Below, piece by piece: positions 1 through 10,991 of a stretch of DNA of 64,000 nucleotides (positions are counted from its first letter, which is position 1; each line of letters begins with the position of its first letter). The notes beneath the pieces were generated by a model, which worked only from the letters and a program-made list of their open reading frames with translations, ran no database searches and was not told the origin of the DNA. The position numbers and the translations under genes are program-made. The DNA comes from Meghimatium bilineatum (taxonomy: Eukaryota; Mollusca; Gastropoda; Stylommatophora; Philomycidae). The stretch lies in the NCBI GenBank assembly GCA_034231615.1, contig CM067312.1:5757247-5821246 (forward strand), in the 5' to 3' direction.

Positions 1-958
1 AAAGTCTTTTGGTGCTAAATACGGATATTTAAAAAAATTAAAATACATTTATAAATTGTTAAAAATACAGATTTATGACAAAATAAATTGACATTTATGA
101 CGAACACGGTCTTTGCCTTCTCTCAGATAAGAAACTTTACTACATCTTCTAAAACATGTGGATTTTGCTTTGATATTTCTAGTAACTCCTTGAGTACATG
201 TGGACTTTGCTTTGATACTTCTAGTAACTCCTTGAGCTGCAACCAGCCCCCTTGTTTCATCTTTCTTCAATGTTTGCAAAATTGTATAAATAATAATACC
301 TTTAACACATCAAGGTTTTAGGGCTGCCGCACTGGAAACATCAAGGTTTTAGGGCTGCCGCACTGGAAACATCAAGGTTTTAGGGCTGCCGCACTGGAAA
401 CATCAGGACCCAAAACTCACTGAACATCTCTAACGTCAGGCATTCGGATGAATGTAGTAAAGTTATGCCCAGAACATTCCTTGATGTTATAAATCCAGAA
501 TTTGCTGTCCTCTTCTCCTTCCATCCTCGTCTGTTCCTTGCAAAATAATTGTAGAACATGAGCTGTGTCTGATTACATGAAACAAAAGTTACTCGTAATC
601 CAAGGTTTCAGCGTATTATGCTGGGCGCCTTTTTTCATTACTTTCAACACAACGCACCTTCAAAAATATCTGAATTATCAAAGAATTCACCCGCAAACCA
701 CATTAACACTGTATATTTTGTGGATGCAGAAACATTAGAATGACGTAGTGTCCAGATGAGCTATTTTTAGTAATACTATCACCATGGTTGTAATATCACT
801 GAATGTATCATGAACATTCAACGAGTGTCGAAATTGATCACCAAGAGTACGTAATGGAGATTTGATGAACTTCTAGCTAGGATAGCAGAGTTTTAAAAAA
901 AAATAAGTCTATTTCGAGTAAAGATGAGAAAAAAAGTGTCAATGTTGTGTTGTTCATC
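1..958. other. Left edge: CKAP2-like intron or 5' region, no exon recognised
   Basis: No coding exon could be supported here. It contains a two-copy repeat of about 45 bp (about 149-236, core ACATGTGGACTTTGCTTTGA) and a three-copy 31-bp repeat listed separately. The exon at 1250 enters in phase 2, so at least one upstream coding exon must exist, either hidden here or left of the window. Confidence 0.5.
308..402. repeat. 31-bp minisatellite, three copies
   Basis: Three near-identical units with core AGGTTTTAGGGCTGCCGCAC. No coding role seen. Confidence 0.85.
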
Positions 959-1150
959 ATCTGCAGATTAGCAGAATGTAGTCTGGAGAATGGAATGTCA
1001 CAGTTTACAAATTGACTGAGATCTGTGCCTTTCAGCCTGACACATCCAACATCAGCATGGCTTCTGGATCACTTTGACCCTCAATGGGATGGGACAGCCA
1101 CCTTCTTAGTTACTTCCTATGACATGCATGGCTGATAAGTGTTCTGTTCT
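959..1150 (+). repeat. Dispersed repeat family DR-A, copy 1
   Basis: This copy shares the marker strings CTGCAGATTAGCAG, TGTAGTCTGGAGAA and CTGACACATCC with copies near 8.5, 18.2, 26.8, 32.8, 34.9, 46.2, 46.5 and 52.9 kb. The family runs about 300 bp, from TTCATTCTCAAACTCCTGC to a tail near GGCAACACGCGGG. It occurs in both orientations and has no coding capacity, so it looks like a SINE or MITE; I do not recognise a named family. Confidence 0.7.
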
Positions 1151-1249
1151 ATTCAAACAGAAACGCTGCTGTAACATTTCAAATAGATTCATATTTGTCA
1201 ATGCTTTATTGATCATATTGGGTTGACCCTTGACATCGTTATTTTTCAG

Positions 1250-1403
1250 AGCGAAGCTAAATGCCTGGTTAGAAAGTAAAGGTAAGGCCCCAAGTGCATG
1301 CCATTATCGTCATATGCTGTGCTTTGGTGCTGAAGTGTCTGCACAGAAGAAAAAGGATGTTTTAGTGGATCGGACTCTGAACCAGAGCTGTTTGTCGCAA
1401 CAG
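1250..1403 (+). CDS. CKAP2: CKAP2-like exon A
   Basis: Acceptor ATTTTTCAG, donor CAG|GTAACA. The first base completes a split codon, then 51 codons follow starting AKLNAWLESKGK. This is the start of the conserved C-terminal domain. The exon ends in phase 0. Confidence 0.85.
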
Positions 1404-4400
1404 GTAACATGTATTCTTGTAAATGTCCCTTAAGAATATTACTCAATGTGTGAGTTTAACCTGGTCTGTATTTGTCAGATAAACAGATTTAAAAAAATGA
1501 TTTTAATCAAATTGGTAGGCGACTTGTCAGCTGAAAAGACCTGATTGAAATATTATGTAATTTTTTAAATTTTTTAAAATAATTCATTGCTTCCTAATCA
1601 TATTTGTATTCTCAAATGCCAACATTTCATGATTTAGTTGTGCATATCTCATGAATCTTGCCAACAGCACACCAGTCAAATATATTTCATGATTTAAAAG
1701 TGCATATCATGAATTATGCCAACAGCACACCTGTCAATATATTTCATGATTTAGTTGTGCATATTTCATGAATCATGCCACAAGCACACCAAACATATTT
1801 CATGATTTAGTTGTACATATCTCATGTGAATCATGCCAACAGCACAACGGTCAAATATATTTCATGATTTAGTTTTGCATATCTCATGAATCTTGCCAAC
1901 AGCACACCAGAAACGCTCTCCTGCCATCAGAAATGATTGAGGTTTCTACCCTTCCCATGATCAGCACTGTACAGAATGAGACTTTCTCCTCTACACTTCC
2001 TCTCATCCCTCTGTCTGTCACAGTTTCCTGCCATTCTCTCATCCACGCCTGCAGCATCTATATAGTAATGATGATAAATTTCTCTCGAAAACACATGAGA
2101 TGCTTGATTTCTTCCACTATTGCCTATACCCTGACTAGGTCCTCAGGTCTGCCTGTTTCAAGTGGGAAGCCTCTCCCACCAGGTTGCCTTCAAGAACACT
2201 CAGGGGTCTTTCTCCATCGACAGGGTCAAACTTGTTCTCACTTTCCACCCCCGTTTTCTCCAATATGTCTCAATGACGTGGGAAAGGAAAAACTTTACAT
2301 GCTCATTTATATTCCATTAAATTTAGCCAACAAAATGGTTAACTGAAAAGCTATTGAGAAATGATAGCCACGTCATCTTTATAGATTAAGTTACGTGAGA
2401 GGTCATAGAATGGTAAATGATTACTGTTTTTTAAAAATATCTCAAAACAATGCTGCCGATCTAATAAATATATTCTCACAATCTACAGGTAAGTCATTAT
2501 CAACATTTTTCTGGCTTCGGGGTTACATGATGTTAGATCTGACGAAATGTTAACCCTTACTGCATTATCTGCAACAAGGTTGCCATTACCAAAAAATATT
2601 TTGTTGTCTTCAATAAAACAGGTGAATGCTAATAACAACGAATCCGCGAAAAAGAGACTATTTAACGAGGAAAGCAAGTCACCACAGAACATTGACAAAG
2701 AAAATGTAGCATCCCAGGATGATTGTTGTAATGATTCAGATGATACAGTTGACAACTCAGTCAGACTTGTTCCTGAAGGTATCTCCTATTTTTCTTCTTG
2801 TAATTATGCCGGTAGTAAAGTTGATAGTGTGCTCACACAATGTTTTAAATTAGATCATGGTTTGAATGCCGACCATCCACATTGTACTGGCGATATGATT
2901 GGATGTATTAGTTTATTCCTTTTGTGCCGCAGGCGGCACATAGGGCAGATGTTGTGATTCTCCATGTGTTGCTGTCTGCTGCATGCTGTTTTAGTTCTTG
3001 TATGGTCTTGCAGCCTATTATTTCTTTTTTAAGTATAGTGTATTTTAGGGTTGCTTTAGACCTTCCTTGTTTTCTTTTACCCTTAGGTGTCCACATAAGG
3101 ACTTGTTGGTTTATTCTGTTTTCTACTGGTCTTAAATCGTGACCCAGGTATTTCCATCTGTGTTTTCTTATGATATTTGACACATTATTGTTTTTTTTAT
3201 TTTTCTTAAATCACTCTTTGTGATGAAATCGTTTGTGATGAAATCGCTCCATTTTATGGTCATCAATTTCCTAAGACATTTGTTTTCGAAGCTCTTTAAT
3301 TTTTGGTCTGTTGCTTGAGTTGATTTCCAGCTTTCACTTCCATACATTAACCTTTACAACTCTGCGGTCGCAATAATGCGCCTATGAGCACAGCTCCATT
3401 GTGCCTGCAGGCGCAATCCCGCTACATAGGATATCGCCCGATCCCAAGTACAGAACTTCACGAAGTAATGATCCTGTGATGTATAAAACACGCCAAACGA
3501 AGCTAGGAATACGTCGCAGTTTAAAGGTCAAATTCCTTTACTCATTACGACTGCAAGAAGAGAGAAAACCGGCTGGTTTTGTCAACGAATTTCTGGAACG
3601 ACGTTGGCCATTTTTTAGCCATATTTTACTATCAAATTGAGTACCACGTGGCATGGCTAAGTGATCGTGAATACATGTTTTAATTGTTTTTTATGTTTAA
3701 TATGTTGTTATTTGATAAGAATGTTTGTGTAGTCGTTCAAAAACACAAAAATAATATGTATCAGGGGTGCCACGTGTGTGCTTAGACAATAATTACGTTG
3801 CGTGTCGGGATAGACCTAGTGTTTACCGGACGGACGTTATATGCGATTTCTTCACATTTTATTAGTTTTTTTTTAGTTCATATTATATTAGTTTTGATAT
3901 AAAACAATATATATACAATAAGTATAGGTATTTATGAGGATTTTATCAATGATTCCACGCTTTGCTTAAGTATTAGGGTTGTCAAGAAGTTATATGTGCG
4001 ATTTGAAAATGGCGTTTTGCGATTTTTCCCCCGAATTTTCAACTTCACAACTTGCTCACAACTGTCATATCATACATACAACAACAACAAAAACATGACT
4101 ATATTCACTCCTTTATTTAGATATGCAAAAATTATTTTGATATCTTTTAAAATAAAAAATTATCACGTTTTCAAAACACCCACCATCAATAACGCAAATT
4201 TTCCAAAAAGAATTCAGGCCCAAGGGGATGTTTCTTAATTTTTAATTCAGGGCCCTAAAGGTTAATACTTGGACAATACAGGAATTGAACAGATTTAGCT
4301 TGGTGTTTCTTCCTAGATCTTTGGATTTTCAGATATTAGTTTATTGAATGTGCTAGCTGCAACTGCTATGCGTGTATTTATTTCTTTCATTGAGTCTCCA

Positions 4401-7400
4401 TCAACAAACATTCGGCTGCCGAAATAATTAAAGTTGGAGACGTTTTCAAGTGTTTCGATATTTACTGAGATGTTATTTGTTGAACTGGTAAGTTCCATGA
4501 TTTTTTATTTGGATATGTTGATCTAGAGGCCAATTTAATCTGCGAGTGTGCATAGTTTGTTGGTTATATCTTGTGTTTGTTGGTTATATCTTGTGTTTGT
4601 TGGTTATATCTTGTGTTTGTTGGTTATATCTTGTGTTTGTTGGTTATATCTTGTGTTTGTTGGTTATATCTTGTGTTTGTTGATGAGTAGAGTTAAGATT
4701 GTGATATCATCCACAAAAAAAAAGGTCAGTTAAAGTGGGTTTTTTTTGTTGTTGTTGGAGCCCGTTTTTTCATCTTGAATGGTTTTGCTCATGATCCAAT
4801 CGATGGCTATTTCAAATAGCATTGGCGATAATACATGGCCCTGTTTGACTCCTGTATTGACATTGAACCATTCTGAATTTTCTATTTCTGTTCTTATGCA
4901 ACAGATTGTTTCTTGGTAGAGGGCTTTTATGATGTTTATATATTTTATTTGGAATCCATAAATCTTAAGGATTTTTGCATTAATGTATTAGTGGCAGCTC
5001 AAAATTCTACAATAGTTGAATAACAATATACTTTACAGGATATGCTTCAAATATGCCTTTAATGTTTAGATTATTATGTCCCACACTACTTGACTTGTAA
5101 TTTTCAAATTATAACATTTGGAAGTGCACCTTCCAATATAAACCTATATAATATATCTAAATGCAGTTCTACCACGTAGTTGCTGATGATTTCATGCTGA
5201 TAAATTTATCATTTGCAGATTCTAATCATGCAATGACAGAGGAAACTCTAGAAGATCCTTCAGAGACTCAGACTGGCCCTAGTTTATCTCCTTTTCAGAA
5301 ACTGATGATGGAAAAAGTTCTCCAAAAAATTGAGTCTATCCTAGAAGAATGTCTTCATTTGTTTGAGACAGTGAGTATTCTGGGACAGTAAAATTAGACG
5401 CCACCACGTTTAATTATTTCCCTTGTCTATCTTTGTGAATTTCATGTTCATCATTTAATAATTGAAATATTTATTTATTTAGGGTTAGGGTTAGTTAAGT
5501 GAAACAACTATCCTAACCCAATCCCTAAAATAAATTAATATTTAAATTATTAAATGATGAACATGGAATTTACAAAAACAAGGCAAGGGAAAGAACTTGA
5601 CTATGTGGTGGCGTCTACTTGTACTAAACCATATTCTATAATAAGCTTATTTAAAGTTTCAAAGTTAATCAGACTTGAAAACTTTTGGAAGGTGAACAAA
5701 AGAAAAACAAATTGGCTGAGAATGCTGTATATATTTGTTAGTCATAATCGTAGTATTAGTTACACTGAGTCAAATAATTCATGGATAGGATAGGATTTAA
5801 TATCTGGCGCAGTAATTTGTAGCGTGAGACAATCATTCATCCTCATTTATGAAAACCTCTAATAGTAAAATAGAGATCGATGCAGTTACAGCTGTCCTAA
5901 AATGGAGATCGATGTTGTTACAGCTGTCCTAAAATCGAGATCGGTGCTGTTACAATCAATCAAATGCCATGCCAGTTGGCGTAGGCGGTCATGTTTCACC
6001 ACAAGTCTCTGTCTCTTGTGTTGTTAATAAGTTCAATTGGTGACTTTTTTTGTGTCACAGGGACAAGCCACCCAGAAATTTCTCTATTTGTCTTCCTCAG
6101 TCTCTTTTCTCCTTGATCTTTCCAGTGGTTACTGCTTTCCTTTTTTGTGTAAAAAGATTTACTTTTTTCATCACATGCCCTGAAAAATTTTGATGATTGT
6201 TTCTAATTTTTCGCTGTAATTTGTCGTTTTACTCCAGCATCTCTGAGAACTTCTACATTAGTTTTCTTAGCTGTCCAATGCAGTTACAGCTGTCCTAAAA
6301 TGGAGATCGATGCTGTTACAGCTGTCCTAAAATGGAGATTGATGCTGTTGCAGCTGTCCTAAAATGGAGATTGATGCTGTTGCAACTGTCTTAAAATGGA
6401 GATTGATGCTGTTACAGCTGTCCTAAAATGGAGATTGATGCTGTTACAGCTGTCCTAAAATGGAGATTGATGCTGTTACAGCTTTTCTAAAATACTGAAC
6501 CATATTACAAAATTACTGCATATATGACCTTTCTTAAATAATCTATTTACAGGGTTGTCCCTTAGAGAACATTCTTCCGTGGTTTACGGAGATGGAGAAA
6601 AACATGCCAGAGACTCGGACATTTGCTACATATTACGTTTACAAAGCTAAGGTGTTGGCAGCATTTCCACATATGGTGCTTGATGTGTTTTGTGAGGCCA
6701 TACAAAATGGTGCCCAGGTCAGTTTAACTGTTGGTCAAGTGTACGGCCCATATTTTAAATTGACCAAAGACATGCTGGTATGATTTTTTGTATTTATATG
6801 CAAGGATTGTTCACTAAGTTTCCAGACATATTTTTCAGGAAAGCTAATACATATCTTGGGGGTTAGTAATCTTGTCCAGATGAGAGCCAAATTATGTGTG
6901 AAACCAGATATCTGTAAATGCGCATATGTTCTGTGAAGGTGACCTAGTAGCGCTTGTCACATTAAGATGTTTACCTCTAGTTATAAGATGTTTATTTCTA
7001 GTTATAAGATGTTTATCTCTAGTTATAAGATGTTTACCTCTTGTTATAAGATGTTTACCTCTAGTTATAAGATATTTATATCTAGTTATAAGATGTTTAT
7101 CTCTAGTTATAAGATGTTTATCTCTAGTTATAAGATGTTTATCTCTAGTTATAAGATGTTTATCTCTAGTTATAAGATGTTTACCACTAGTTATAAGATG
7201 TTTATCTCTAGTTATAAGATGTTTATCTCTTGGTATAAGATGTATACCTTTAGGCATGTCTAGAATGTTTTTCTCTTGACTTACATTTTTCTGATACTAT
7301 CCCTGTGATCTCCTATTCCACATGACAACACGCGCTGTGTTTACAAACCGGGCGGTGCATACCGCCGGAATTGTGTCATTTCTTGACACAGAAGGCGAAA

Positions 7401-10400
7401 TCCACCGCCTGATTCGGTAAACCTGAAACCGAAGGAAAAAATCGAGATCAGGAACTGTTTGACAGAATCTTTTGGCAACATTGAGAAGAGAATTTATCTA
7501 ACTACTTGTTTCTATTGTCAAATTGGCGATAGATGATAGTGTTTGGTTATGGAATGGAAATCCGAGCAATCTTTAAGCATCAGCTTTGTGGCAAAGGGAC
7601 ATGACAGTGGATTAAGATTATTATACATTTCTTTCATCAATTTATTCAGTGAAATCATTATTTATTCTGAATTCAATGTGGAAAACTGGAAAGGTTAATA
7701 CTTCAATTTGTTTAATTAGAATAGACCACAAGGTTCCACAACGTTCTCACTATGTAAAATATATAATATTCAACAGCTTTCTATCGATCAAAAATATGGT
7801 AGGCCTAGCTGTAGATAGGTCTAAATCTGTCTCTATCACTTTCTAACACGTCCCATATCACACACACACGAACAAAACTTACACCAATATATGCAGAATT
7901 TAGTTCTTTTTTATATTTGCAAATATTATTTAAATATCTGTAACAACAAAAAAGTTATTGTGATTTCAAAACAGCCACCGACGATTGCGTAACATTTATG
8001 AACACCAATTCTGCGGCAGAAGAGAAATTGCGTAATTGTAAACACAGCATGCCTGAGGTTAATCATTCCTAGGAGTGTTGGGTATATAAAGGGGAGTAAC
8101 TTTAAAACTGTTGACACTAAATCTTCTATCATTTAAAGGGTAAACTCCCCTTTAGGGTTATATAGATACCTATCACACCCTAAGAATGACCAAGCCTAGA
8201 CATGGAGATTGCAACAATAGGATCATTTTTTCCCCTCTAGACGTGTGATATTTTTCACTACATGTGATATTTTATATTAAACGTAATGTTTTTGATAGTG
8301 TGAAGTGTTTATTTTCTGTGAGGTATGTTCTTCACTAGACATTTGAAAGTGAAGGACAGGATGCTTTCCAAATAATATAATATTTTCTGTGAGACATGAA
8401 CTGTGTTATGTCGATATTAGATGTACTTAACCGAGAGGTAACTATTGCAAGTATGCTATAAACCAGCGGCATAATGTATTCATGCTCTGTCTCTTCTGCA
8501 TTAATTCTCACTCCTACAGACTAGCAGAGTGTAGTCCACAGAACTGAATGCATTGTGGCATGGTTTACAGCGTTGCTGCGATATTTTTGCCTGAAGCCAT
8601 GTAATACATGACATTTGTTTTATTGTTAATCTAATCAGCCTGGTCATCTTCTTGCTGAGGAAATGAGAAACTATTTCTCCAACTGGCTATCTTTTGTGAA
8701 TGAAAGCAGCAAAACAGAGACCGTTGGTGTGAAGAAACCATCTCACAGTTTGAAACTGGGCCATTTTGGCACTGAATCTATTCAGAATACGGACACAGTC
8801 CAGTCTAAACCAAATTCTTCAGAGAGTAACACAGTTGTGAATAAGAGGGGAACTTCAGCCTCTGCTTTAGGGAGTACTGTCAAATACAAAATCAGTGTGG
8901 CTAAACCCCTTGTCAAGTAAGTTTTCTGCATGTACAGTTGTGTTGTATATATTGTGTTGTATATATTGTGTTGTATATATTGTGTTGTATATATTGTGTT
9001 GTATATATTGTGTTGTATATATTGTGTACATCTGCAGATGATATGAATGATCTTCCTCCTTCGAAAGCAAAGATGAGTATGTCACTGAAAAATGTTGTTT
9101 GTTTTGTGAATCTTGAGATGGCTGATGAGTAATTTGGACTCTAAAAAACCTGCTGCAGTGCTCTAAAAAACCTGTTGCAGTGCTCTAAAAAAACCTGCTG
9201 CAGTATAAGCAAGAATGTGGTAGATATTGAGATGTGTGAAAATAGCCTTGCACTTCTAGTTCAGGGTGCAGAGTAGAGTAACTATCACCTTTCCAAGCAT
9301 GCCAAAGGAAAGTTGGGGGATAGACTGACAACCTGTCACCTGTGAAAAGATCATCGTTATCACATCTTGTCTCAATTCCTTACTTTCAGAAATAATTTAG
9401 AAATGGATAGACAATAAGTGCCAGTTGAGTTTGTTTGCTTACATACATTATTGTGTTAGTTATGGAAAATTTAATTTTGAAAAAAAAAAGAATATATGGG
9501 GAAAAAACAATAAAAATGTGTAAATACCCAAGCTTGTATCCCAGAAAACTGAGTCATACTCCATTTATTTTGAAATAAAACACATCTACATATATCTTGA
9601 AACATTTTGTAATGCTTACACATATACAGAATTATATACAGAATTACTTATAAATGTCACATTCTCTTTAAATCAGCAAATGCATACAAAATAAACTTTT
9701 CCATAAAATGTTCTATTCTTTAGACCTACATTTTAGTGCCCAGGGCATATTTACATAACCGTAGATATGTATAATACAAATTACTATGCCTTATATAAAG
9801 AGGTCTGAGTATTCACATCCAAATGTAATACTCCAAAAATCATGTTTCTGAATGTAGATAATGGTGATAGCATTGGAATTGCCCTCTCAGTTTCATCAAC
9901 ACTCAACTCTTGAATCAAAATTTCCATCAGTCAAATCGTAATAATTCTATATTAGGCCTACAGTCTCCATCTAAGCTAATATCAGAATTATAGCCTAATG
10001 TATTTTGGTACATTTCCATAGCCTAACTAGCTGTAAAACATTGAGGACGTCTAGATTTCATTACTTCAAATACAAGTAGCAATATGTTACACAAACTGAA
10101 AATGTAAACACAACTGTTTATATGAAATTGGTGCTCAAAGTCAACCTCTATTTCTAAAGCTGCATGCCTTTCTAGATCGATTATCTCTGAAACAGATGTA
10201 CCACAAATAGGAATGGTTTTGATTTTACGGACATCTTGATGTTTTTATAATTCGAGAAAGTAAATTTGTATCAAAATGTAGATGTGAGCGGCGTTTGGCA
10301 TATCAGGTCTCCAAAATGTATATTTTTGTGGCTCAGTGGACGAGAAGAGTTAATAAAGTCACTGTACACTCATTTACATTGCTGTGACACTACATCACAT

Positions 10401-10991
10401 GAATTGTGGGTATTTAGTGTGGATCTGTGTGATGTTACAAAATTTGTGAGAAAGTGCTACTGCTCAAATAAATCATATACTGGGTAAAGTGTCTTATACC
10501 ACATCTAGGTTATTTCTTGTTCAGTGAATACAAGTTCACTCTGCAGCTAACAGTTATCTGTTGAGTTGTGCTGTACACTGGAGCATGGAAGTACACAACA
10601 TTCAATGATGTCATACTGAGCAGATATATTTCATCCTATATTCAGTGCGCAACAACTTTATAGACACCCTATATTAATCATGATTATTTTACTAATCATA
10701 ATTTATGATTTATTGTGAATTGATATTGTTATTGATACATTTATTATTATTAATTATATAGTTGTTTTTTTTTGTGCAACATTAATAACTTCAAAAATTA
10801 TTCTCAGAGACACAACTGTTAAATCAACTGTGGCTGTGGTGACACCAGTTCGACGGTCTTTCAGACTATCAGGCAAACCAACAACTCCAGGCAGTCATCT
10901 ACGGAGGGAAGTTAACAGTGTGTCTGATCTAAGCTCTATGGATCGTCGGTCAATGCTGTTCGCGGTTAACCCTGCCATTACAGTTGTTTGA
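1250..10991 (+). CDS. CKAP2: CKAP2/CKAP2L-like spindle protein, 3' six exons
   Basis: CKAP2-type proteins bind microtubules and stabilise the mitotic spindle. Six exons (1250-1403, 2622-2778, 5219-5370, 6553-6717, 8639-8916, 10808-10991) join in one frame with AG/GT borders and matching phases. The product opens with the conserved block AKLNAWLESKGK, followed by an acidic linker, then a helical repeat region (PFQKLMMEKVLQKIESILEE, CPLENILPWFTEMEKNMPET, VLDVFCEAIQNGAQ) typical of the CKAP2 C-terminal domain. It ends with TPVRRSFRL and FAVNPAITVV, which match the conserved end of CKAP2 and CKAP2L. The N-terminal part, normally disordered and carrying degradation motifs, is outside the window. 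The gene converges on the SLC6 gene. Family assignment is by recognition of motifs; CKAP2 versus CKAP2L cannot be decided, and an invertebrate may have one ancestral gene. Confidence 0.85.
1404..2621 (+). other. CKAP2-like intron with degenerate ~65-bp repeat
   Basis: About five degenerate units (about 1610-1915) share ATTTCATGATTTAGTTGTGC and GCCAACAGCACACC. Open frames such as 1933-2346 show no domain and no exon borders. Confidence 0.6.
2622..2778 (+). CDS. CKAP2: CKAP2-like exon B
   Basis: Acceptor AAAACAG, donor GAAG|GTATCT. Fifty-two codons plus one base, phase 0 in and phase 1 out. It encodes an acidic, low-complexity linker with KENVASQDD. The KEN tripeptide resembles an APC/C degron box, but this is only a short match. 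Confidence 0.8.
3351..4261. mobile_element. piggyBac-like non-autonomous element flanked by TTAA
   Basis: The 911-bp block is bounded by TTAA at 3347-3350 and 4262-4265. Its ends are inverted: CCTTTA at the left and TAAAGG at the right. Removing the block plus one TTAA joins the host LINE codons so that CIVQV runs straight into LMYGSESWK. No transposase frame is seen. TTAA duplication with CCYT-type ends is the signature of piggyBac elements; the terminal repeats here are only about 6 bp, so the superfamily is inferred. Confidence 0.75.
4555..4685. repeat. 21-bp minisatellite inside LINE RT coding sequence
   Basis: About six units of the 21-mer TTGGTTATATCTTGTGTTTG. On the minus strand one frame reads QDITNKH repeatedly and runs into LCTLAD, the LINE sequence after the VDD motif, so the array looks like in-frame amplification of LINE codons. 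Confidence 0.8.
5219..5370 (+). CDS. CKAP2: CKAP2-like exon C
   Basis: Acceptor ATTTGCAG, donor ACA|GTGAGT. The two leading bases complete an Asp codon, then 50 codons. It carries the predicted helix PFQKLMMEKVLQKIESILEE. Confidence 0.85.
5872..6490. repeat. 32-bp minisatellite in two blocks around a LINE end
   Basis: Units GATCGATGCTGTTACAGCTG and TCCTAAAATG repeat about three times at 5872-5955 and about seven times at 6278-6490. Between them lies the LINE fragment listed next. Confidence 0.8.
5956..6277 (-). mobile_element. LINE C-terminal fragment
   Basis: The minus strand reads WTAKKTNVEVLRDAGVKRQI, then CDEKSKSF, EKRLRKTNREISGW and NMTAYANWHG in shifted frames. This is the C-terminal tail of an RTE/CR1-type LINE. 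It is closely similar to the plus-strand fragment at about 37.1-37.5 kb, which shares CDEKSK. Confidence 0.65.
6553..6717 (+). CDS. CKAP2: CKAP2-like exon D
   Basis: Acceptor TTTACAG, donor CAG|GTCAGT. Fifty-five codons, phase 0 both sides. Reads GCPLENILPWFTEMEKNMPE then YYVYKAKVLAAFPHMVLDVF, the most family-like block of the gene. Confidence 0.88.
6966..7252. repeat. 21-bp minisatellite, about 13-14 units
   Basis: Unit TTTATCTCTAGTTATAAGAT plus G, with a few substitutions. Because 21 is a multiple of three, several frames stay open on both strands; they are not genes. Confidence 0.9.
7320..8058. mobile_element. Relative of the 3.4-4.3 kb TTAA element
   Basis: About 140 bp near 7850-8010 aligns by eye with 4065-4205 (shared CATATCA, TATATGCA or GATATGCA, TTTCAAAACA, CACCGAC or CACCATC, AACGCAAA or GCGTAACA). 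It also ends in GG|TTAA at 8057-8062. Its left end could not be fixed. Near 7350 there is a GC-rich palindrome GGCGGTGCATACCGCC. Confidence 0.45.
8500..8610 (+). repeat. DR-A, partial copy
   Basis: Shares ACTAGCAGAGTGTAGTCC, GGCATGGTTTACAG and TGCTGCGATATTTTTGCCTG with the DR-A consensus. Confidence 0.65.
8639..8916 (+). CDS. CKAP2: CKAP2-like exon E
   Basis: Acceptor CTAATCAG, donor AA|GTAAGT. Ninety-two codons plus two bases. It begins PGHLLAEEMRNYFSNWLSFV, continuing the helical domain, then becomes Ser/Thr/Lys-rich and probably disordered. The last codon is split and completed at 10808. Confidence 0.85.
8935..9205. repeat. 15-bp and ~24-bp minisatellites after exon E
   Basis: About six units of TTGTGTTGTATATAT start within 20 bp of the exon E donor. 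About three units of CTCTAAAAAACCTGCTGCAG follow at about 9139-9205. Confidence 0.85.
9206..10807 (+). other. Last CKAP2-like intron, mostly unique AT-rich DNA
   Basis: Nothing coding. About 10260-10420 is a dispersed repeat: AAAATGTAGATGTGAGCGGC and GGTCTCCAAAATGTA recur, inverted, near 40.60-40.71 kb. Confidence 0.5.
10808..10991 (+). CDS. CKAP2: CKAP2-like terminal exon
   Basis: Acceptor ATTCTCAG; the first base completes a Lys codon. The exon reads VVTPVRRSFRLSGK, LSSMDRRSMLFAVNPAITVV and stops at TGA 10989-10991. The TPVRRS block and the short hydrophobic end are hallmarks of the CKAP2 family C-terminus. Confidence 0.88.

Larger units (their letters stand above)
2908..4988 (-). mobile_element. 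LINE (no RNase H), 5'-truncated, split by a TTAA insertion
   Basis: Reading the minus strand from 4988: a reverse transcriptase segment with GVKQGHVLSPMLFEIAIDWI (fingers/palm motif), then FVDDITILT (catalytic YxDD variant), an in-frame 7-residue repeat array, the block NVSNFNYFGSRMFVDGDS, then MYGSESWKSTQATDQKLKSF and CLRKLMTIKWSDF, ending at a stop at 2908 after ALCAACGTKGIN. The layout matches the C-terminal half of RTE/CR1-type LINEs. An in-frame stop lies just before the VDD motif and the 5' end is missing, so it is dead. It sits in the intron after CKAP2-like exon B, antisense to that gene. Confidence 0.85.

Noticed and set aside
1610..1915. Repeat with variable spacing, CRISPR-like at first sight
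   Set aside because: The parts between the conserved strings are also related, so it is a degenerate minisatellite.
1933..2346. 137-residue open frame in a CKAP2-like intron
   Set aside because: No conserved motif, no splice borders, and the neighbouring exons join in phase without it.
2908..3183. Small minus-strand gene of 91 residues
   Set aside because: It is the C-terminal end of the LINE continuing to 4988.
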